A stretch of DNA of 64,000 bases, from the NCBI GenBank assembly GCA_964348795.1, contig CAYGDY010000006.1, positions 45,457 through 109,456 on the forward strand, given 5' to 3'. Shown in pieces: positions 42,882-52,450 of this stretch (its first letter is position 1; each line of letters starts with the position of its first letter). This stretch comes from JADLAT01 sp964348795 (GTDB lineage Bacteria; Pseudomonadota; Alphaproteobacteria; Micavibrionales; Micavibrionaceae). Below the pieces are notes generated by a model, which did not search any database, was not told the DNA's origin, and worked only from the letters and a program-made list of their open reading frames with translations. Position numbers and translations under genes: made by a program.

Positions 42882-43745
42882 ATGGATTTGACCAAAATCA
42901 AAAAAATTGCCTTTCAGGGAAGTTGGGGCGCCTATTCGGATTTGGCCTGCCGGAGTGTGTATCCGGGCGTGGAAACGGTTCCCTGTGCCTCGTTTGATGA
43001 TGCCTTTATCGCTGTGCAGGAGAAAAAAGTCGATCTGGCCATGATTCCCGTCGACAATACGATTGCGGGACGGGTGGCAGACGTACACCACCTGATGCCT
43101 AAGGGCGATTTATTTATCATTGGGGAGCATTTTCAGCCGATCCGCCATTTTCTTTTGGGGGTTCAAGGCGCAAGGAAAGAGAATTTAAAAGGCGTACATA
43201 GCCACGTACACGCCATTCCGCAATGCCGGAACATGATTCAACGTCTGGGCCTGAAGGCATACGTCCATGCCGATACGGCTGGTGCGGCAGAGGAAATTGC
43301 CCAACGCAAGGATCCTGCCCATTCTGCCATTGCCTCGGAACTGGCGGCAGAAATTTACGGGCTGGATATTCTGGAGAGAGACGTACAGGACGAACACCAC
43401 AATACAACCCGCTTTTTGGTGTTATCGCGAGAGCCTGAAATGCCCGATATAATGGTCCCGACGATTACCTCCTTGATTTTTGGTGTCCGGAATATTCCGG
43501 CCGCGTTGTACAAATGTCTGGGCGGGTTTGCCACCAACGGAATCAGTTTTTCCAAGCTGGAATCCTATGTTGCGCCCAATTTTCAGGCCGCAAAATTTTA
43601 CTGCGATGTGGAGGGGCACCCTGAAACGCCGGCGTTCAAGCTCGCCATAGAGGAGCTCGGCTTTTATGCGACTGATGTCAAGTTTCTGGGAGCCTATCCG
43701 GCCCATCTCTTCCGGATGAGCCAGAATATCAACAGCATCAATTAA
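42882..43745 (+). CDS. pheA: Prephenate dehydratase
   Basis: 287 residues from ATG 42882, preceded by AAGGTAG. Signatures: IAFQGSWGAYSDLACRSVYP, AMIPVDNTIAGRV, the catalytic NTTRFLVLS, and a C-terminal ACT domain (ITSLIFGVRNIPAALYKCLG, GISFSKLESY) for phenylalanine feedback. No chorismate mutase domain, so a stand-alone dehydratase. It makes phenylpyruvate. ATG 42816 is less likely since it lacks a ribosome site and family similarity. Confidence 0.96.
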   Translation: MDLTKIKKIAFQGSWGAYSDLACRSVYPGVETVPCASFDDAFIAVQEKKVDLAMIPVDNTIAGRVADVHHLMPKGDLFIIGEHFQPIRHFLLGVQGARKENLKGVHSHVHAIPQCRNMIQRLGLKAYVHADTAGAAEEIAQRKDPAHSAIASELAAEIYGLDILERDVQDEHHNTTRFLVLSREPEMPDIMVPTITSLIFGVRNIPAALYKCLGGFATNGISFSKLESYVAPNFQAAKFYCDVEGHPETPAFKLAIEELGFYATDVKFLGAYPAHLFRMSQNINSIN

Positions 43746-43780
43746 TGTTTGAAATCTTTTGAACAGAAAGGCTTAATCTC

Positions 43781-44119
43781 ATGCCAACCTATGTCGAAGT
43801 GTCTGCGCGTCTCCTCAAGGATGCGGCGGATTTTTTTTACACGCTGGGGGAGCAAAACCCGTCCTTGATGGACCAGATGCAGGATAATATCGATGTGTTT
43901 CGGCAGATGGCGGCGCTCCTCGTCCAGAACCCACAAGAGGAACTGGGGGATACGCCTGTTTCGGAGCTGGCCAGCCGTCTACTCAAGGATTCCGCCACAT
44001 TTTTTACCACGCTGGCGCACCAGAACCCCCCGATCAAGGATCAGATGCTTCAGAACGCGCAGGTCTATAACCAGATGGGGGATCTCCTGTTTCAAAACCC
44101 ACTGGGAAGTCTGGAGTAA
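43781..44119 (+). CDS. Small two-repeat helical protein, unknown function
   Basis: 112 residues built of two copies of a ~45-residue unit: ARLLKDAADFFYTLGEQNP...DQMQDNIDVFRQMAALLVQNP and SRLLKDSATFFTTLAHQNP...DQMLQNAQVYNQMGDLLFQNP. Predicted helix-turn-helix repeats, no signal and no Cys. I recognise no family. It lies 35 bases after pheA, with a weak AGAAAGG ribosome site, and is probably co-transcribed. Confidence 0.75.
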   Translation: MPTYVEVSARLLKDAADFFYTLGEQNPSLMDQMQDNIDVFRQMAALLVQNPQEELGDTPVSELASRLLKDSATFFTTLAHQNPPIKDQMLQNAQVYNQMGDLLFQNPLGSLE

Positions 44120-44142
44120 GGACCTCTGCACGATCATACGTC

Positions 44143-44168
44143 TGGCTATCGCCAAGCGGCGGGGGTGA
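44143..44168 (-). repeat. Dispersed GC-rich hairpin repeat, copy C (partial, reverse)
   Basis: The complement reads TCACCCCCGCCGCTTGGCGA followed by TAGCCA, matching the first 26 bases of copies A (10121) and B (59921), with a changed loop base. Confidence 0.7.
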
Positions 44169-44172
44169 TGCG

Positions 44173-44222
44173 AGAGAGTGTTTTCTTTTTCATGCTACCA
44201 TCCAGAAAAAAGAGAACACTTT
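44173..44222. terminator. Imperfect hairpin between convergent genes
   Basis: AGTGTTTTCTTTTT pairs with AAAAAGAGAACACT with one mismatch, across a 14-base loop. The right arm extends into the 3' end of the minus-strand gene at 44190-44501. It may stop transcripts from both sides, but it has no separate T tract. Confidence 0.4.
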
Positions 44223-44501
44223 GCGCCAAAAGCCTTTGTTACGGGGGGTGAAGATATGCACTGTGTTGTCTGTGATATGCGCGGTTTTGGGATGTGTCCG
44301 CTGGGCTCTGATCTCCACTTTCTTGAAATTTTGACTGCGGGTGAGCCTGAGGGCCTCTTGCATTGCTGAATGGAAATTGTCTGTCATGCTCCGGCGTTCC
44401 CAGTCGCTTTGGCCCTCCAGACAGTTTTCAGGCCGGTGATAGATGTAAATACTGTATAGCGGAGATGTCACATGATACGGCTTGCTTGCGGGGGATGCCA
44501 T
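44190..44501 (-). CDS. Small hypothetical protein
   Basis: 103 residues from ATG 44501, which has GAGG eight bases upstream; a longer frame to 44684 lacks such a site and has poor composition in the extension. The protein contains YHVTSPLYSIYIYHRPENCL, RRSMTDNFHSAMQEAL and a basic C-terminus. No family, signal or membrane helix was recognised. It is convergent with the two-repeat gene and divergent from ftsK. Confidence 0.55.
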   Translation of the reverse strand: MASPASKPYHVTSPLYSIYIYHRPENCLEGQSDWERRSMTDNFHSAMQEALRLTRSQNFKKVEIRAQRTHPKTAHITDNTVHIFTPRNKGFWRKVFSFFWMVA

Positions 44502-44738
44502 GCGGGACCTCGTTTCAACCTGTGGACAATGTTGTGGATAACGCAGGAAAAAGATGTGTTCTTTTTCAGATAACAGGAAAAAGGTTAAGAAAGTCTTAAT
44601 TTTTGAAACGCGGGCTGTAAATGGGTTTGTGCGTGATGAAAAGCGTCCGAGATTTCTTGTTTTTGTCGTAAAACCCACGTACAATCCTCGGGTCAGGTTT
44701 TCTTTCTTTTCCTATAATCCTTTTTATTGATCTTGCCC

Positions 44739-47297
44739 ATGTCCAGAACACGCACCATACGTCGCACGCCTGTATCCAAACGGAAACAACACGCTTCCTG
44801 GAATATCTTCCGGTTTTTACCTTTTGGCTTTCAGGCCTTTCTGGCCCGCCGGATTGTAGACATTGTGGCTGGAGCTTTGTTTTTGACGGGATTGTTTATT
44901 GTTTTGTCTCTTTTTGGGTACCACCACGCAGACCCGTCCTGGAACACGGCGGTCATTGCGGAGGAGGGTCTGCGCCCGCCATCAGTGCACAACTGGATGG
45001 GTGCTTCGGGCGCATGGCTGTCCGATATTTTGCTTCAGACTTTGGGGATCGGGAGTTTTGTATTCGGGCTGGTTCTGCTTGTGTGGGGGGTGCGTGTTTT
45101 TTCCCGTCAGGGTATCGGGCCGGTATGGCTTCGTCTGATCGCTACGGTGTTGTCGGCGGTCTCTTGTTCTGTCATGTTCGCGCAAGTTCCCTCGCAGGGC
45201 TGGATGCCCCATCCCTATCTGGGGAGCAGTACAGGCACTTTGCTTTTTACAACCGCATTACAGGGTTTTTCGGGATTAAAAGCCTGGGTGGGGCCTGTGA
45301 TGATTGCCGCTACGGCGAGCCTGTTCACGGCACTGAGTGGGATATATGCCTCTGCCACGAAATGGGATGAAATTGGCTATATCATTTATAATGTTGTTGT
45401 TTTTGTGCAAAGACTCGGCCTGTATGGGGCCTATGTCGGACGATCCTTTCAACAGTGGCTGGAACATCACAACGATCCTGATTACCGGCCGAATCTGCTT
45501 TCATTCCTGCACGGGTTTTCTGCGGTCGGAGAAGAAGACGGGGACGAAGAGTGTGATGAGGCGCCTGCGAGGCGGCGCTCAAGACGGGCTGTCATGGAGG
45601 AAGATCTTGACAGTTTTGACGAAGAAGAGACGCCGATTGCACGCCGCATGCTGAAAGCGACCAAGCCTTCGGGGGTTATTCCTGTTGTAACACCCGCTCT
45701 TGGGAAAGGGAAGGCCGGTGCAAAAAATGCCGTGGCTAAAGGCGCTGTACAACAACAGCGCTTCAGCCTGTCAGAAGACCATGATGACTGGGAATTTCCT
45801 TCACTGGCTCTTTTGTCTCCGGCTCCAGCGGAACCGCAGGGGAACCAGCTCAACGAAGCGGCTTTGCAGAAAAATGCCGAGCTTCTCCAGAACGTACTGG
45901 CGGATTTCAATGTGGAGGGTGATGTGGTCAGTATTCACCCTGGCCCTGTGGTCACGCTGTATGAGCTGGAGCCCGCGCCTGGTACGAAATCAGCTAAGGT
46001 GATCGGTTTGAGCGATGATATTGCGCGCTCTATGTCGGCGGTTTCTGTCCGTGTGGCTGTGGTGCCGGGCCGGAATGTGATCGGGATCGAGTTGCCCAAT
46101 AAAACCCGCCAGTATGTGTATATGCAGGATCTTCTCGCCTCTCAACTCTATGAAAAAACATCCGCGAAACTCCCTTTGGTTCTGGGAAAAGACATTGGAG
46201 GTCAGCCAATTTTAGCTGATTTGGCCAAGATGCCCCACTTGCTGGTTGCGGGCACAACGGGATCTGGAAAATCTGTGGCGGTCAACACCATGATTCTGTC
46301 CTTGCTATACCACCTCTCTCCAGCGAAATGCCGCTTTATCATGATCGACCCCAAGATGCTGGAGCTTTCGGTCTATGACGGGATTCCCCATTTGCTGGCC
46401 CCTGTCGTGACAGAGCCTGGCAAGGCGATTGTCTCGCTCAAATGGACGGTCAACGAGATGGAGGAACGCTATCGTGCCATGTCCAAGCTGGGTGTGCGGA
46501 ATATCGAAGGCTATAACGAGCGTGTCCGCGAGGCCGCCCGCAAGGGCGAAGTGATCATGCAAAAACTCCAGACGGGGTTTGAGCTGGATACCGGAAAACC
46601 GGTCTATGAAGATCAACCGCTTGATCTCACGGAACTGCCTTATATTGTAGTGGTGGTAGACGAGTTTGCTGATCTGATGCTGGTCGCAGGCAAGGATGTG
46701 GAAAGCGCGATCCAGCGTCTGGCGCAAATGGCCCGCGCCGCAGGGATTCACCTGATTATGGCCACACAGCGCCCTTCGGTGGATGTGATTACAGGCGTGA
46801 TCAAGGCCAATTTTCCCACCCGTATTTCCTTTCAGGTGACCTCGAAAATCGACAGCCGGACCATTTTGGGCGAAGGCGGTGCGGAACAGCTTTTAGGGAT
46901 GGGGGATATGTTGTATATGGCGCCTGGCGGGCGTATTACCCGCGTACACGGGCCTTTTGTCTCGGACGGGGATGTCGAAAAGGTTGTCAATGATCTCAAA
47001 TCCAAGGCCGAACCTGCTTATATCGACAGTATTACCGAAGAGGGCGCGTTTGGGGAAGGTGGCTCCGGCGGCTTTGGTGAGAGCGGTGGCGAAAAAGTGG
47101 ATGATCTGTATGATCAGGCCGTGGCGCTTGTTGCCCGTGAAGGTAAAGCTTCGACCAGCTTTGTCCAGCGCTATCTGCAGATCGGCTATAACAGGGCCGC
47201 CCGCATCATCGAGGAAATGGAGCGCCAAGGTGTCATTTCCAAAGCCAATGCCGTGGGAAAACGGGAAGTGCTGATCCATGATTTTAGCGAGATGTAA
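44739..47297 (+). CDS. ftsK: DNA translocase FtsK
   Basis: 852 residues from ATG 44739 (TTG 44727 rejected). Four N-terminal membrane helices (about 35-210) anchor it at the septum; a short acidic/basic linker (about 255-375) follows; the alpha/beta motor has Walker A GTTGSGKSVAVN and Walker B VVVDEFADLM, and the C-terminal gamma domain (DDLYDQAVALVAREG, RYLQIGYNRAARII) reads KOPS. It pumps DNA toward dif in chromosome segregation. The linker is short compared with E. coli FtsK. Confidence 0.97.
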   Translation: MSRTRTIRRTPVSKRKQHASWNIFRFLPFGFQAFLARRIVDIVAGALFLTGLFIVLSLFGYHHADPSWNTAVIAEEGLRPPSVHNWMGASGAWLSDILLQTLGIGSFVFGLVLLVWGVRVFSRQGIGPVWLRLIATVLSAVSCSVMFAQVPSQGWMPHPYLGSSTGTLLFTTALQGFSGLKAWVGPVMIAATASLFTALSGIYASATKWDEIGYIIYNVVVFVQRLGLYGAYVGRSFQQWLEHHNDPDYRPNLLSFLHGFSAVGEEDGDEECDEAPARRRSRRAVMEEDLDSFDEEETPIARRMLKATKPSGVIPVVTPALGKGKAGAKNAVAKGAVQQQRFSLSEDHDDWEFPSLALLSPAPAEPQGNQLNEAALQKNAELLQNVLADFNVEGDVVSIHPGPVVTLYELEPAPGTKSAKVIGLSDDIARSMSAVSVRVAVVPGRNVIGIELPNKTRQYVYMQDLLASQLYEKTSAKLPLVLGKDIGGQPILADLAKMPHLLVAGTTGSGKSVAVNTMILSLLYHLSPAKCRFIMIDPKMLELSVYDGIPHLLAPVVTEPGKAIVSLKWTVNEMEERYRAMSKLGVRNIEGYNERVREAARKGEVIMQKLQTGFELDTGKPVYEDQPLDLTELPYIVVVVDEFADLMLVAGKDVESAIQRLAQMARAAGIHLIMATQRPSVDVITGVIKANFPTRISFQVTSKIDSRTILGEGGAEQLLGMGDMLYMAPGGRITRVHGPFVSDGDVEKVVNDLKSKAEPAYIDSITEEGAFGEGGSGGFGESGGEKVDDLYDQAVALVAREGKASTSFVQRYLQIGYNRAARIIEEMERQGVISKANAVGKREVLIHDFSEM

Positions 47298-47341
47298 CAA
47301 GATTGCTCACAATCCTGCAAGACAGAGCCAGAAAAGCTTTT

Positions 47342-47887
47342 TCAAGGGAAGGTCTCAACCTGAGCCAGTGTCAAGGCGTTCAGGTCCTTGGCAGACAAGG
47401 ACGGTGTGCTGTCGTAGTGCCAGTCAATGCAAAGGGCCGGATCGTTCCAGAGCAAGGAGCGTTCATGCTCCGGTGCATAAAAATCCGTGGCTTTGTAAAG
47501 AAAATCGGCTGTTTCGCTTAATACAACAAAGCCATGGGCGAATCCTTCTGGGATCCAGAGCTGGCGCTTGTTTTCCTCGCTTAAAAGCTCGCCCACCCAT
47601 TGTCCGAAGGTCGAAGAAGAGCGGCGCAAATCAACCGCTACATCAAAGACTTCGCCTGCTGAAACGCGCACAAGTTTGCCCTGCGTTTGCCGGACCTGAT
47701 AGTGAAGCCCGCGCAAAACGCCCCGTGCGGAGCGGGAGTGGTTGTCCTGTACGAATTGCACAGATCGCCCGATGGCAGATTCAAAAAGCTTCTGGTTATA
47801 GCTTTCCATGAAAAAGCCACGGGAATCTCCAAAAACTTTGGGTTCCAAAATCAAAACATCGGGAATGGCGGTGGGGATCACGTTCAT
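47342..47887 (-). CDS. rfbC: dTDP-4-dehydrorhamnose 3,5-epimerase
   Basis: 181 residues. Signatures: PKVFGDSRGFFMESYNQ, FVQDNHSRSARGVLRGLHYQ with catalytic His and the KLVRVSAGEVFDVAVDLRR strand, and WIPEGFAHGFVVLSETADFLYKAT. Third step of dTDP-L-rhamnose synthesis. It overlaps rfbA by 4 bases and is the last gene of the rfbBDAC operon. Confidence 0.97.
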   Translation of the reverse strand: MNVIPTAIPDVLILEPKVFGDSRGFFMESYNQKLFESAIGRSVQFVQDNHSRSARGVLRGLHYQVRQTQGKLVRVSAGEVFDVAVDLRRSSSTFGQWVGELLSEENKRQLWIPEGFAHGFVVLSETADFLYKATDFYAPEHERSLLWNDPALCIDWHYDSTPSLSAKDLNALTLAQVETFP

Positions 47888-48777
47888 TTGTAGGAATCTT
47901 CCTTCAGCAATTTGGCCAGATAGGCGCCGTAATTGTTTTTGGACAAGGGTTTGATAAGTGCTTCAAGCTGGTTGGCCGTGATAAAGCCCTTGCGGTAGGC
48001 GATTTCTTCAGGGCAGGACACTTTGAGGCCCTGACGGGTTTCAATCGTCTGGATAAAGGTACTGGCCTCTACAAGGCTTTCGTGTGTACCGGTATCCAGC
48101 CACGCATAGCCACGGCCGATCAGCTCCACTTTGAGTTTCCGGCGCTCCAGATACACTTTGTTCACGTCTGTGATTTCCAGCTCTCCACGGGCGGAGGGCT
48201 TGATAGTGTGGGCAATATCCACCACATCATTATCATAGAAATATAGACCCGTTACGGCGTAATTGGATTTCGGCTTGGCGGGTTTTTCTTCTAATGACAG
48301 GACCTTGCCGGTTTCATCAAAATCCACCACGCCGTACCGCTCGGGGTCCGTAACGTGATAGGCAAAGACGGTGGCGCCTTCCGGATGGGCATTGACGTGT
48401 GCTAGTTTTTTGGGCAGGCCATGACCGTAAAAAATATTATCGCCCAGTATCAAAGTCACAGGGTCCTTGCCGATAAAATCCTTTCCGATGGTAAAGGCTT
48501 GCGCCAGCCCATCGGGGGAGGGCTGGACAGCGTAGGAAATATTGAGCCCCCACTGGCTCCCATCGCCCAGAAGGTGCTCGAAACGGGGAGTGTCGTCTGG
48601 GGTGCTGATGATCAGGATATCCCGAATATCCGCCAGCATGAGGACGCTCAAGGGATAATAAATCATCGGTTTATCGTAGATCGGCAAAAGCTGTTTGGAG
48701 ACAGACAGTGTCACAGGATAAAGGCGTGTGCCAGAGCCCCCTGCCAGAATGATGCCTTTGCGTTTGGGAAGAATCAT
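47884..48777 (-). CDS. rfbA: Glucose-1-phosphate thymidylyltransferase
   Basis: 297 residues. GIILAGGSGTRLYPVT at residue 9, PMIYYPLSVLMLA, SPDGLAQAF, LGDNIFYG and a full-length C-terminus give a typical RmlA. It makes dTDP-glucose from dTTP and glucose-1-phosphate. It begins 4 bases after the rfbD stop and overlaps rfbC by 4. Confidence 0.97.
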   Translation of the reverse strand: MILPKRKGIILAGGSGTRLYPVTLSVSKQLLPIYDKPMIYYPLSVLMLADIRDILIISTPDDTPRFEHLLGDGSQWGLNISYAVQPSPDGLAQAFTIGKDFIGKDPVTLILGDNIFYGHGLPKKLAHVNAHPEGATVFAYHVTDPERYGVVDFDETGKVLSLEEKPAKPKSNYAVTGLYFYDNDVVDIAHTIKPSARGELEITDVNKVYLERRKLKVELIGRGYAWLDTGTHESLVEASTFIQTIETRQGLKVSCPEEIAYRKGFITANQLEALIKPLSKNNYGAYLAKLLKEDSYK

Positions 48778-48781
48778 GATT

Positions 48782-49681
48782 TTAGGGCTCCAATACTTCG
48801 TTCAGCATCCGTTTTACGCCGTTTTGCCACGAGGGAAGCTGTAATTCAAAGGTTTTTTGTATTGTTGTTGTATCAAGGCGCGAGTTGTGAGGCCGTTTTG
48901 CCGGTGTTGGAAAATGTGCGGTTGGGACGGGTTTGATGGTGTGTGGCTGGATTTTTAGCGTGACATTTTTTTGCCGTGCAATTTCCAGAACAAATCGTGC
49001 GTAATCAAACCATGTGGTTTCGCCGCCTGCGGCCAGATGATAGAGTCCTTGTGCTTTGGGGTCTTTCAGGGCTGTACGAATGCAATGGGCCGTGACATCG
49101 GCCAGAAGGTCTGCACCGGTTGGTGCGCCGGTCTGGTCATTGATGACGGTCAAGGCCTCACGCTCCATGCCGAGGCGGAGCATGGTTTTGGCAAAATTGT
49201 TGCCCCGTGCACCGTAAACCCAGCTTGTGCGGAAGATGAGGTGGTGGCATCCGGAATCTTGGATGGCCGTTTCGCCGTCCCGTTTTGTTAGGCCGTAAAA
49301 ATTGATGGGTGCGGTGGGGTCGGTTTCTTTCCAGGGTGTCTGGCCTGTTCCATCAAACACGTAATCTGTAGAATAATGGACCAGTAAGGCGTCGTGACGT
49401 CGGGCTTCTTCCGCCAGAAAGTGTGGGGCATGTGTATTGATGGCACGCGCCGTGTCTTGATCACTTTCGGCCTTGTCTACGGCGGTGTACGCACCAGCGT
49501 TGATAATGACAGAAGGTTTGAGCGTACGGATAGTTTGAATCACTGCATCAGGCTGGCTCAAATCGCCGCTTAAACCGTCTTGTCCGGCCCGTGTCAAGGC
49601 CACAAGCGGTGCTAACGGCGCACACGCGCGTTGGAGTTCCCACCCGACCTGACCGTTTGCACCCAGAATCAAAAAGGTCAT
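48782..49681 (-). CDS. rfbD: dTDP-4-dehydrorhamnose reductase
   Basis: 299 residues. Rossmann motif GANGQVGWELQRAC at residue 8, NAGAYTAVDKAE, the STDYVFDGTG block and YGLTKRDGE with the catalytic Tyr and Lys. It carries out the last reduction to dTDP-L-rhamnose. It overlaps rfbB by 4 bases. Confidence 0.97.
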   Translation of the reverse strand: MTFLILGANGQVGWELQRACAPLAPLVALTRAGQDGLSGDLSQPDAVIQTIRTLKPSVIINAGAYTAVDKAESDQDTARAINTHAPHFLAEEARRHDALLVHYSTDYVFDGTGQTPWKETDPTAPINFYGLTKRDGETAIQDSGCHHLIFRTSWVYGARGNNFAKTMLRLGMEREALTVINDQTGAPTGADLLADVTAHCIRTALKDPKAQGLYHLAAGGETTWFDYARFVLEIARQKNVTLKIQPHTIKPVPTAHFPTPAKRPHNSRLDTTTIQKTFELQLPSWQNGVKRMLNEVLEP

Positions 49682-50769
49682 GACGCTTCCTTTTTGTACT
49701 GGTGATCGATCCAGTTTTTATACGCGCCGCTGGTGATATTTTCCAGCCAGCCTGCCTGCTCCAGATACCATGTGATCGTTTTGGCAATGCCGGTTTCAAA
49801 AGTTTCTTTGGGTTTCCAGCCGAGTTCTTTTTCAATCCTTTCAGCGTTGATGGCATAACGGCGGTCGTGGCCCGGGCGGTCTGTCACGTGTGTAATCTGG
49901 GTTTTATAGGATGCTTTGTCTGTACGGGGGCGTTGCTGGTCCAGAATATCACATATAATATGGACGATATCCAGATTGGCTTTTTCATTCCAGCCGCCGA
50001 TATTGTACGTCTCCCCTATTGTGCCGTTTTTAAGAACCGTGCGGATGGCGTCGCAATGATCTGTGACGTACAGCCAATCCCGAATTTGTTGCCCGTCGCC
50101 ATAGATCGGCAGGGCTTTCCCTGACAGGGCATTGACGATCATGAGTGGGATCAGTTTTTCGGGAAACTGATAAGGGCCATAATTGTTGGAACAGTTTGTC
50201 GTTAAAACCGGCAAGCCAAAGGTATGGTGCCAAGCGCGTACGAAATGATCCGAAGCGGCTTTGGAGGCCGCGTACGGGCTGTTGGGTTCGTACGGGTTGG
50301 TTTCTGCAAAGGGGGGCGCGTCTTTTGACAGCGTGCCGTAGACTTCATCGGTGGAAACATGGAGAAAACGGAACTCTTCGGGTCTATTCTGGGCATTGTA
50401 ATACGTGCGTACAGCTTCCAGCAGACGAAATGTACCAAGTACATTGGTTTCCACAAAATCCTCTGGCCCGTGAATGGAACGATCCACATGGGATTCAGCG
50501 GCAAAATTGATAACCGCACGGGGCTTGTGGGTTTGTAAAAGCTTTTTGATTAAGGCGGTATCCCCAATATCTCCTTGTATGAATATATGGCGCGGATTGT
50601 TTTTCAGGCTATCCAGATTTTCGATATTTCCGGCATAGGTGAGCTTGTCCAGTGTAATAACAGGCGTTTTTTCATGGGTCATCCAGTCCAGAACAAAATT
50701 GGAGCCAATAAAGCCTGCCCCGCCGGTCACCAGAACGGGAGCAGAATTTTGAGGAGGCATAGCGCACAA
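49678..50769 (-). CDS. rfbB: dTDP-glucose 4,6-dehydratase
   Basis: 363 residues. GGAGFIGSNFVLDW, the FAAESHVDRSI block, HVSTDEVYG and the YAASKAASDHFV active-site Tyr-x-x-x-Lys are all present. It is the first gene of the leftward rfbBDAC operon, whose promoter must lie in 50770-50890, between this gene and dnaB. Rhamnose made here is probably for lipopolysaccharide or an exopolysaccharide. Confidence 0.97.
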   Translation of the reverse strand: MCAMPPQNSAPVLVTGGAGFIGSNFVLDWMTHEKTPVITLDKLTYAGNIENLDSLKNNPRHIFIQGDIGDTALIKKLLQTHKPRAVINFAAESHVDRSIHGPEDFVETNVLGTFRLLEAVRTYYNAQNRPEEFRFLHVSTDEVYGTLSKDAPPFAETNPYEPNSPYAASKAASDHFVRAWHHTFGLPVLTTNCSNNYGPYQFPEKLIPLMIVNALSGKALPIYGDGQQIRDWLYVTDHCDAIRTVLKNGTIGETYNIGGWNEKANLDIVHIICDILDQQRPRTDKASYKTQITHVTDRPGHDRRYAINAERIEKELGWKPKETFETGIAKTITWYLEQAGWLENITSGAYKNWIDHQYKKEAS

Positions 50770-50877
50770 TCCTTTTCGGTTTTTTTGATCAACATATATA
50801 AAAGACTATATCGCAACAGCCTTCCATGGGCAGTCTTATAGAGGGATTGACAGGAAATGTCTATATGAGATTTTGAT

Positions 50878-50897
50878 TTCGTAAAATATTTTACGAA
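50878..50897. promoter_or_regulatory. Perfect 20-base palindrome over the dnaB stop
   Basis: TTCGTAAAATATTTTACGAA is its own reverse complement. It covers the dnaB stop codon and lies about 110 bases before the rfbB start. It could be a dimeric repressor operator for the rfb operon or a chance AT-rich palindrome. Confidence 0.4.
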
Positions 50898-52369
50898 TCA
50901 CCGTAGCGATTTTGCTCCAGATCTGAAAAGCGAGTCAGATTAGGGTCAAAATACATTTTAACGGTCCCGATCGGGCCGTGACGCTGTTTGGCGATGATAC
51001 ATTCGCCGATATTATGAGCCCGTTCCATGCTTTCCTGCCACTTCATGTATTTTTCTGTGCCGGGTTCGGGTTCGGAGCGGGAGAGGTAATATTCCTCGCG
51101 GTAGACGAACATCACCACATCGGAGTCCTGTTCGATGGATCCGGATTCCCGCAAATCGGACAGCATCGGGCGCTTGTCTTCCCGTTGTTCCACGGCCCGT
51201 GACAGCTGGGACAGAGCCAGAACAGGGATTTCGAGTTCCTTGGCAATGGCTTTGAGGCCTCTCGTAATTTCAGAAATTTCCAGCACACGGTTTTCCGAGG
51301 ACTGCCGCCCGCCGTTCCCGCGCAGGAGCTGGAGGTAATCCACCACCAGCATATCCAGCCCGTGCTGGCGCTTGAGCCGCCGCGCCCGAGTCCGGACCGC
51401 CCCGATAGAGAGTGCAGGCGTATCATCGATATAAAGCGGGACCTGACTCATTTTCTGTGAGGCCGCGACAAAGGCTCTAAAATCATCCTGCCGGATCATC
51501 CCCTTGCGGATGGCATCGCCGGAAATGCCCGATTGCTCGGATAAAATACGGGTGGCAAGCTGGTCGGCAGACATTTCGAGCGAGAAAAAGGCTACCCGCC
51601 CCCCTGATTTTCCGCCGCTTTCTGAAAAGGCCTTGGCGGCATTAAAGGCAAAATTGACGGCCAACGCTGTTTTCCCCATAGAGGGGCGGCCTGCTAAAAT
51701 CAATAAATCCGATTTTTGAAACCCGCCGAGCTTTTTATCCATATCGATCAGGCCGGAAGTTACCCCCGTGACATGTCCATCGGCCTTATAGGCCTTTTCC
51801 GCCAGTTCAATCGCCGTCAGGACGGAATCCCTCAAGGTGATGAAGCCGCCCTTGACCTCTCCGCTTTCTGCCAGCTCGAACAAACGTGATTCGGCTTCTT
51901 CGATGGTATCTTGCGCATCCGCCTCCAGTGTATGCTGAAACGACTGATTGACGATTTCCTCCCCCAGCGTGATCAGTTCACGGCGCAGATGCAGTTCATA
52001 AATCGCTCTGGCATATTCTTCTGTGTTCAGGACACTGACAACGCTCGCCGCCAGATCCGCCAGATAACCAGCGCCCCCGACATCTTTCAGGTCTGCGTCT
52101 TTTTCAAAGTAGTTTTTCAAAGTGACGGGGGAGGCATTCTGGCCTCTGTCGATAAATGTCAGAACGGCTTCGTAAATGCGCTGGTGGGCGGGCATAAAGA
52201 AATGGCGGGCTTTCAGGAAATCTGAAATCTTTTCCAGTCCGCGGTTATCAATCAGAAGAGCGCCCAGCAAGCCCTGCTCTGCATCCTGATTATGTGGTAA
52301 AATCCGGTAGGCCGGTCCTTGTGTCTCTTGGGTGGTGGGCGCAACTTTGAAAGCAAGATCGTGAATCAT
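50891..52369 (-). CDS. dnaB: Replicative DNA helicase DnaB
   Basis: 492 residues. N-terminal domain (HNQDAEQGLLGALLIDN), Walker A LAGRPSMGKTALAVNFAFNAA, FFSLEMSADQLATRILSEQSG and VDYLQLLRG, and a C-terminal RecA-like fold with IVLSQLSRAVEQREDKRP-like ALSQLSRAVEQREDKRPM. No intein. The ring helicase at the replication fork. A palindrome covers its stop codon. Confidence 0.97.
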   Translation of the reverse strand: MIHDLAFKVAPTTQETQGPAYRILPHNQDAEQGLLGALLIDNRGLEKISDFLKARHFFMPAHQRIYEAVLTFIDRGQNASPVTLKNYFEKDADLKDVGGAGYLADLAASVVSVLNTEEYARAIYELHLRRELITLGEEIVNQSFQHTLEADAQDTIEEAESRLFELAESGEVKGGFITLRDSVLTAIELAEKAYKADGHVTGVTSGLIDMDKKLGGFQKSDLLILAGRPSMGKTALAVNFAFNAAKAFSESGGKSGGRVAFFSLEMSADQLATRILSEQSGISGDAIRKGMIRQDDFRAFVAASQKMSQVPLYIDDTPALSIGAVRTRARRLKRQHGLDMLVVDYLQLLRGNGGRQSSENRVLEISEITRGLKAIAKELEIPVLALSQLSRAVEQREDKRPMLSDLRESGSIEQDSDVVMFVYREEYYLSRSEPEPGTEKYMKWQESMERAHNIGECIIAKQRHGPIGTVKMYFDPNLTRFSDLEQNRYGDS

Positions 52370-52450
52370 AGGGCAGATAGTATCACTGGAAAAGAGGAAA
52401 AGACCAGAGGAATACGGAAGGGGTGCATGTGGATAACGGGGACAGGCTTC

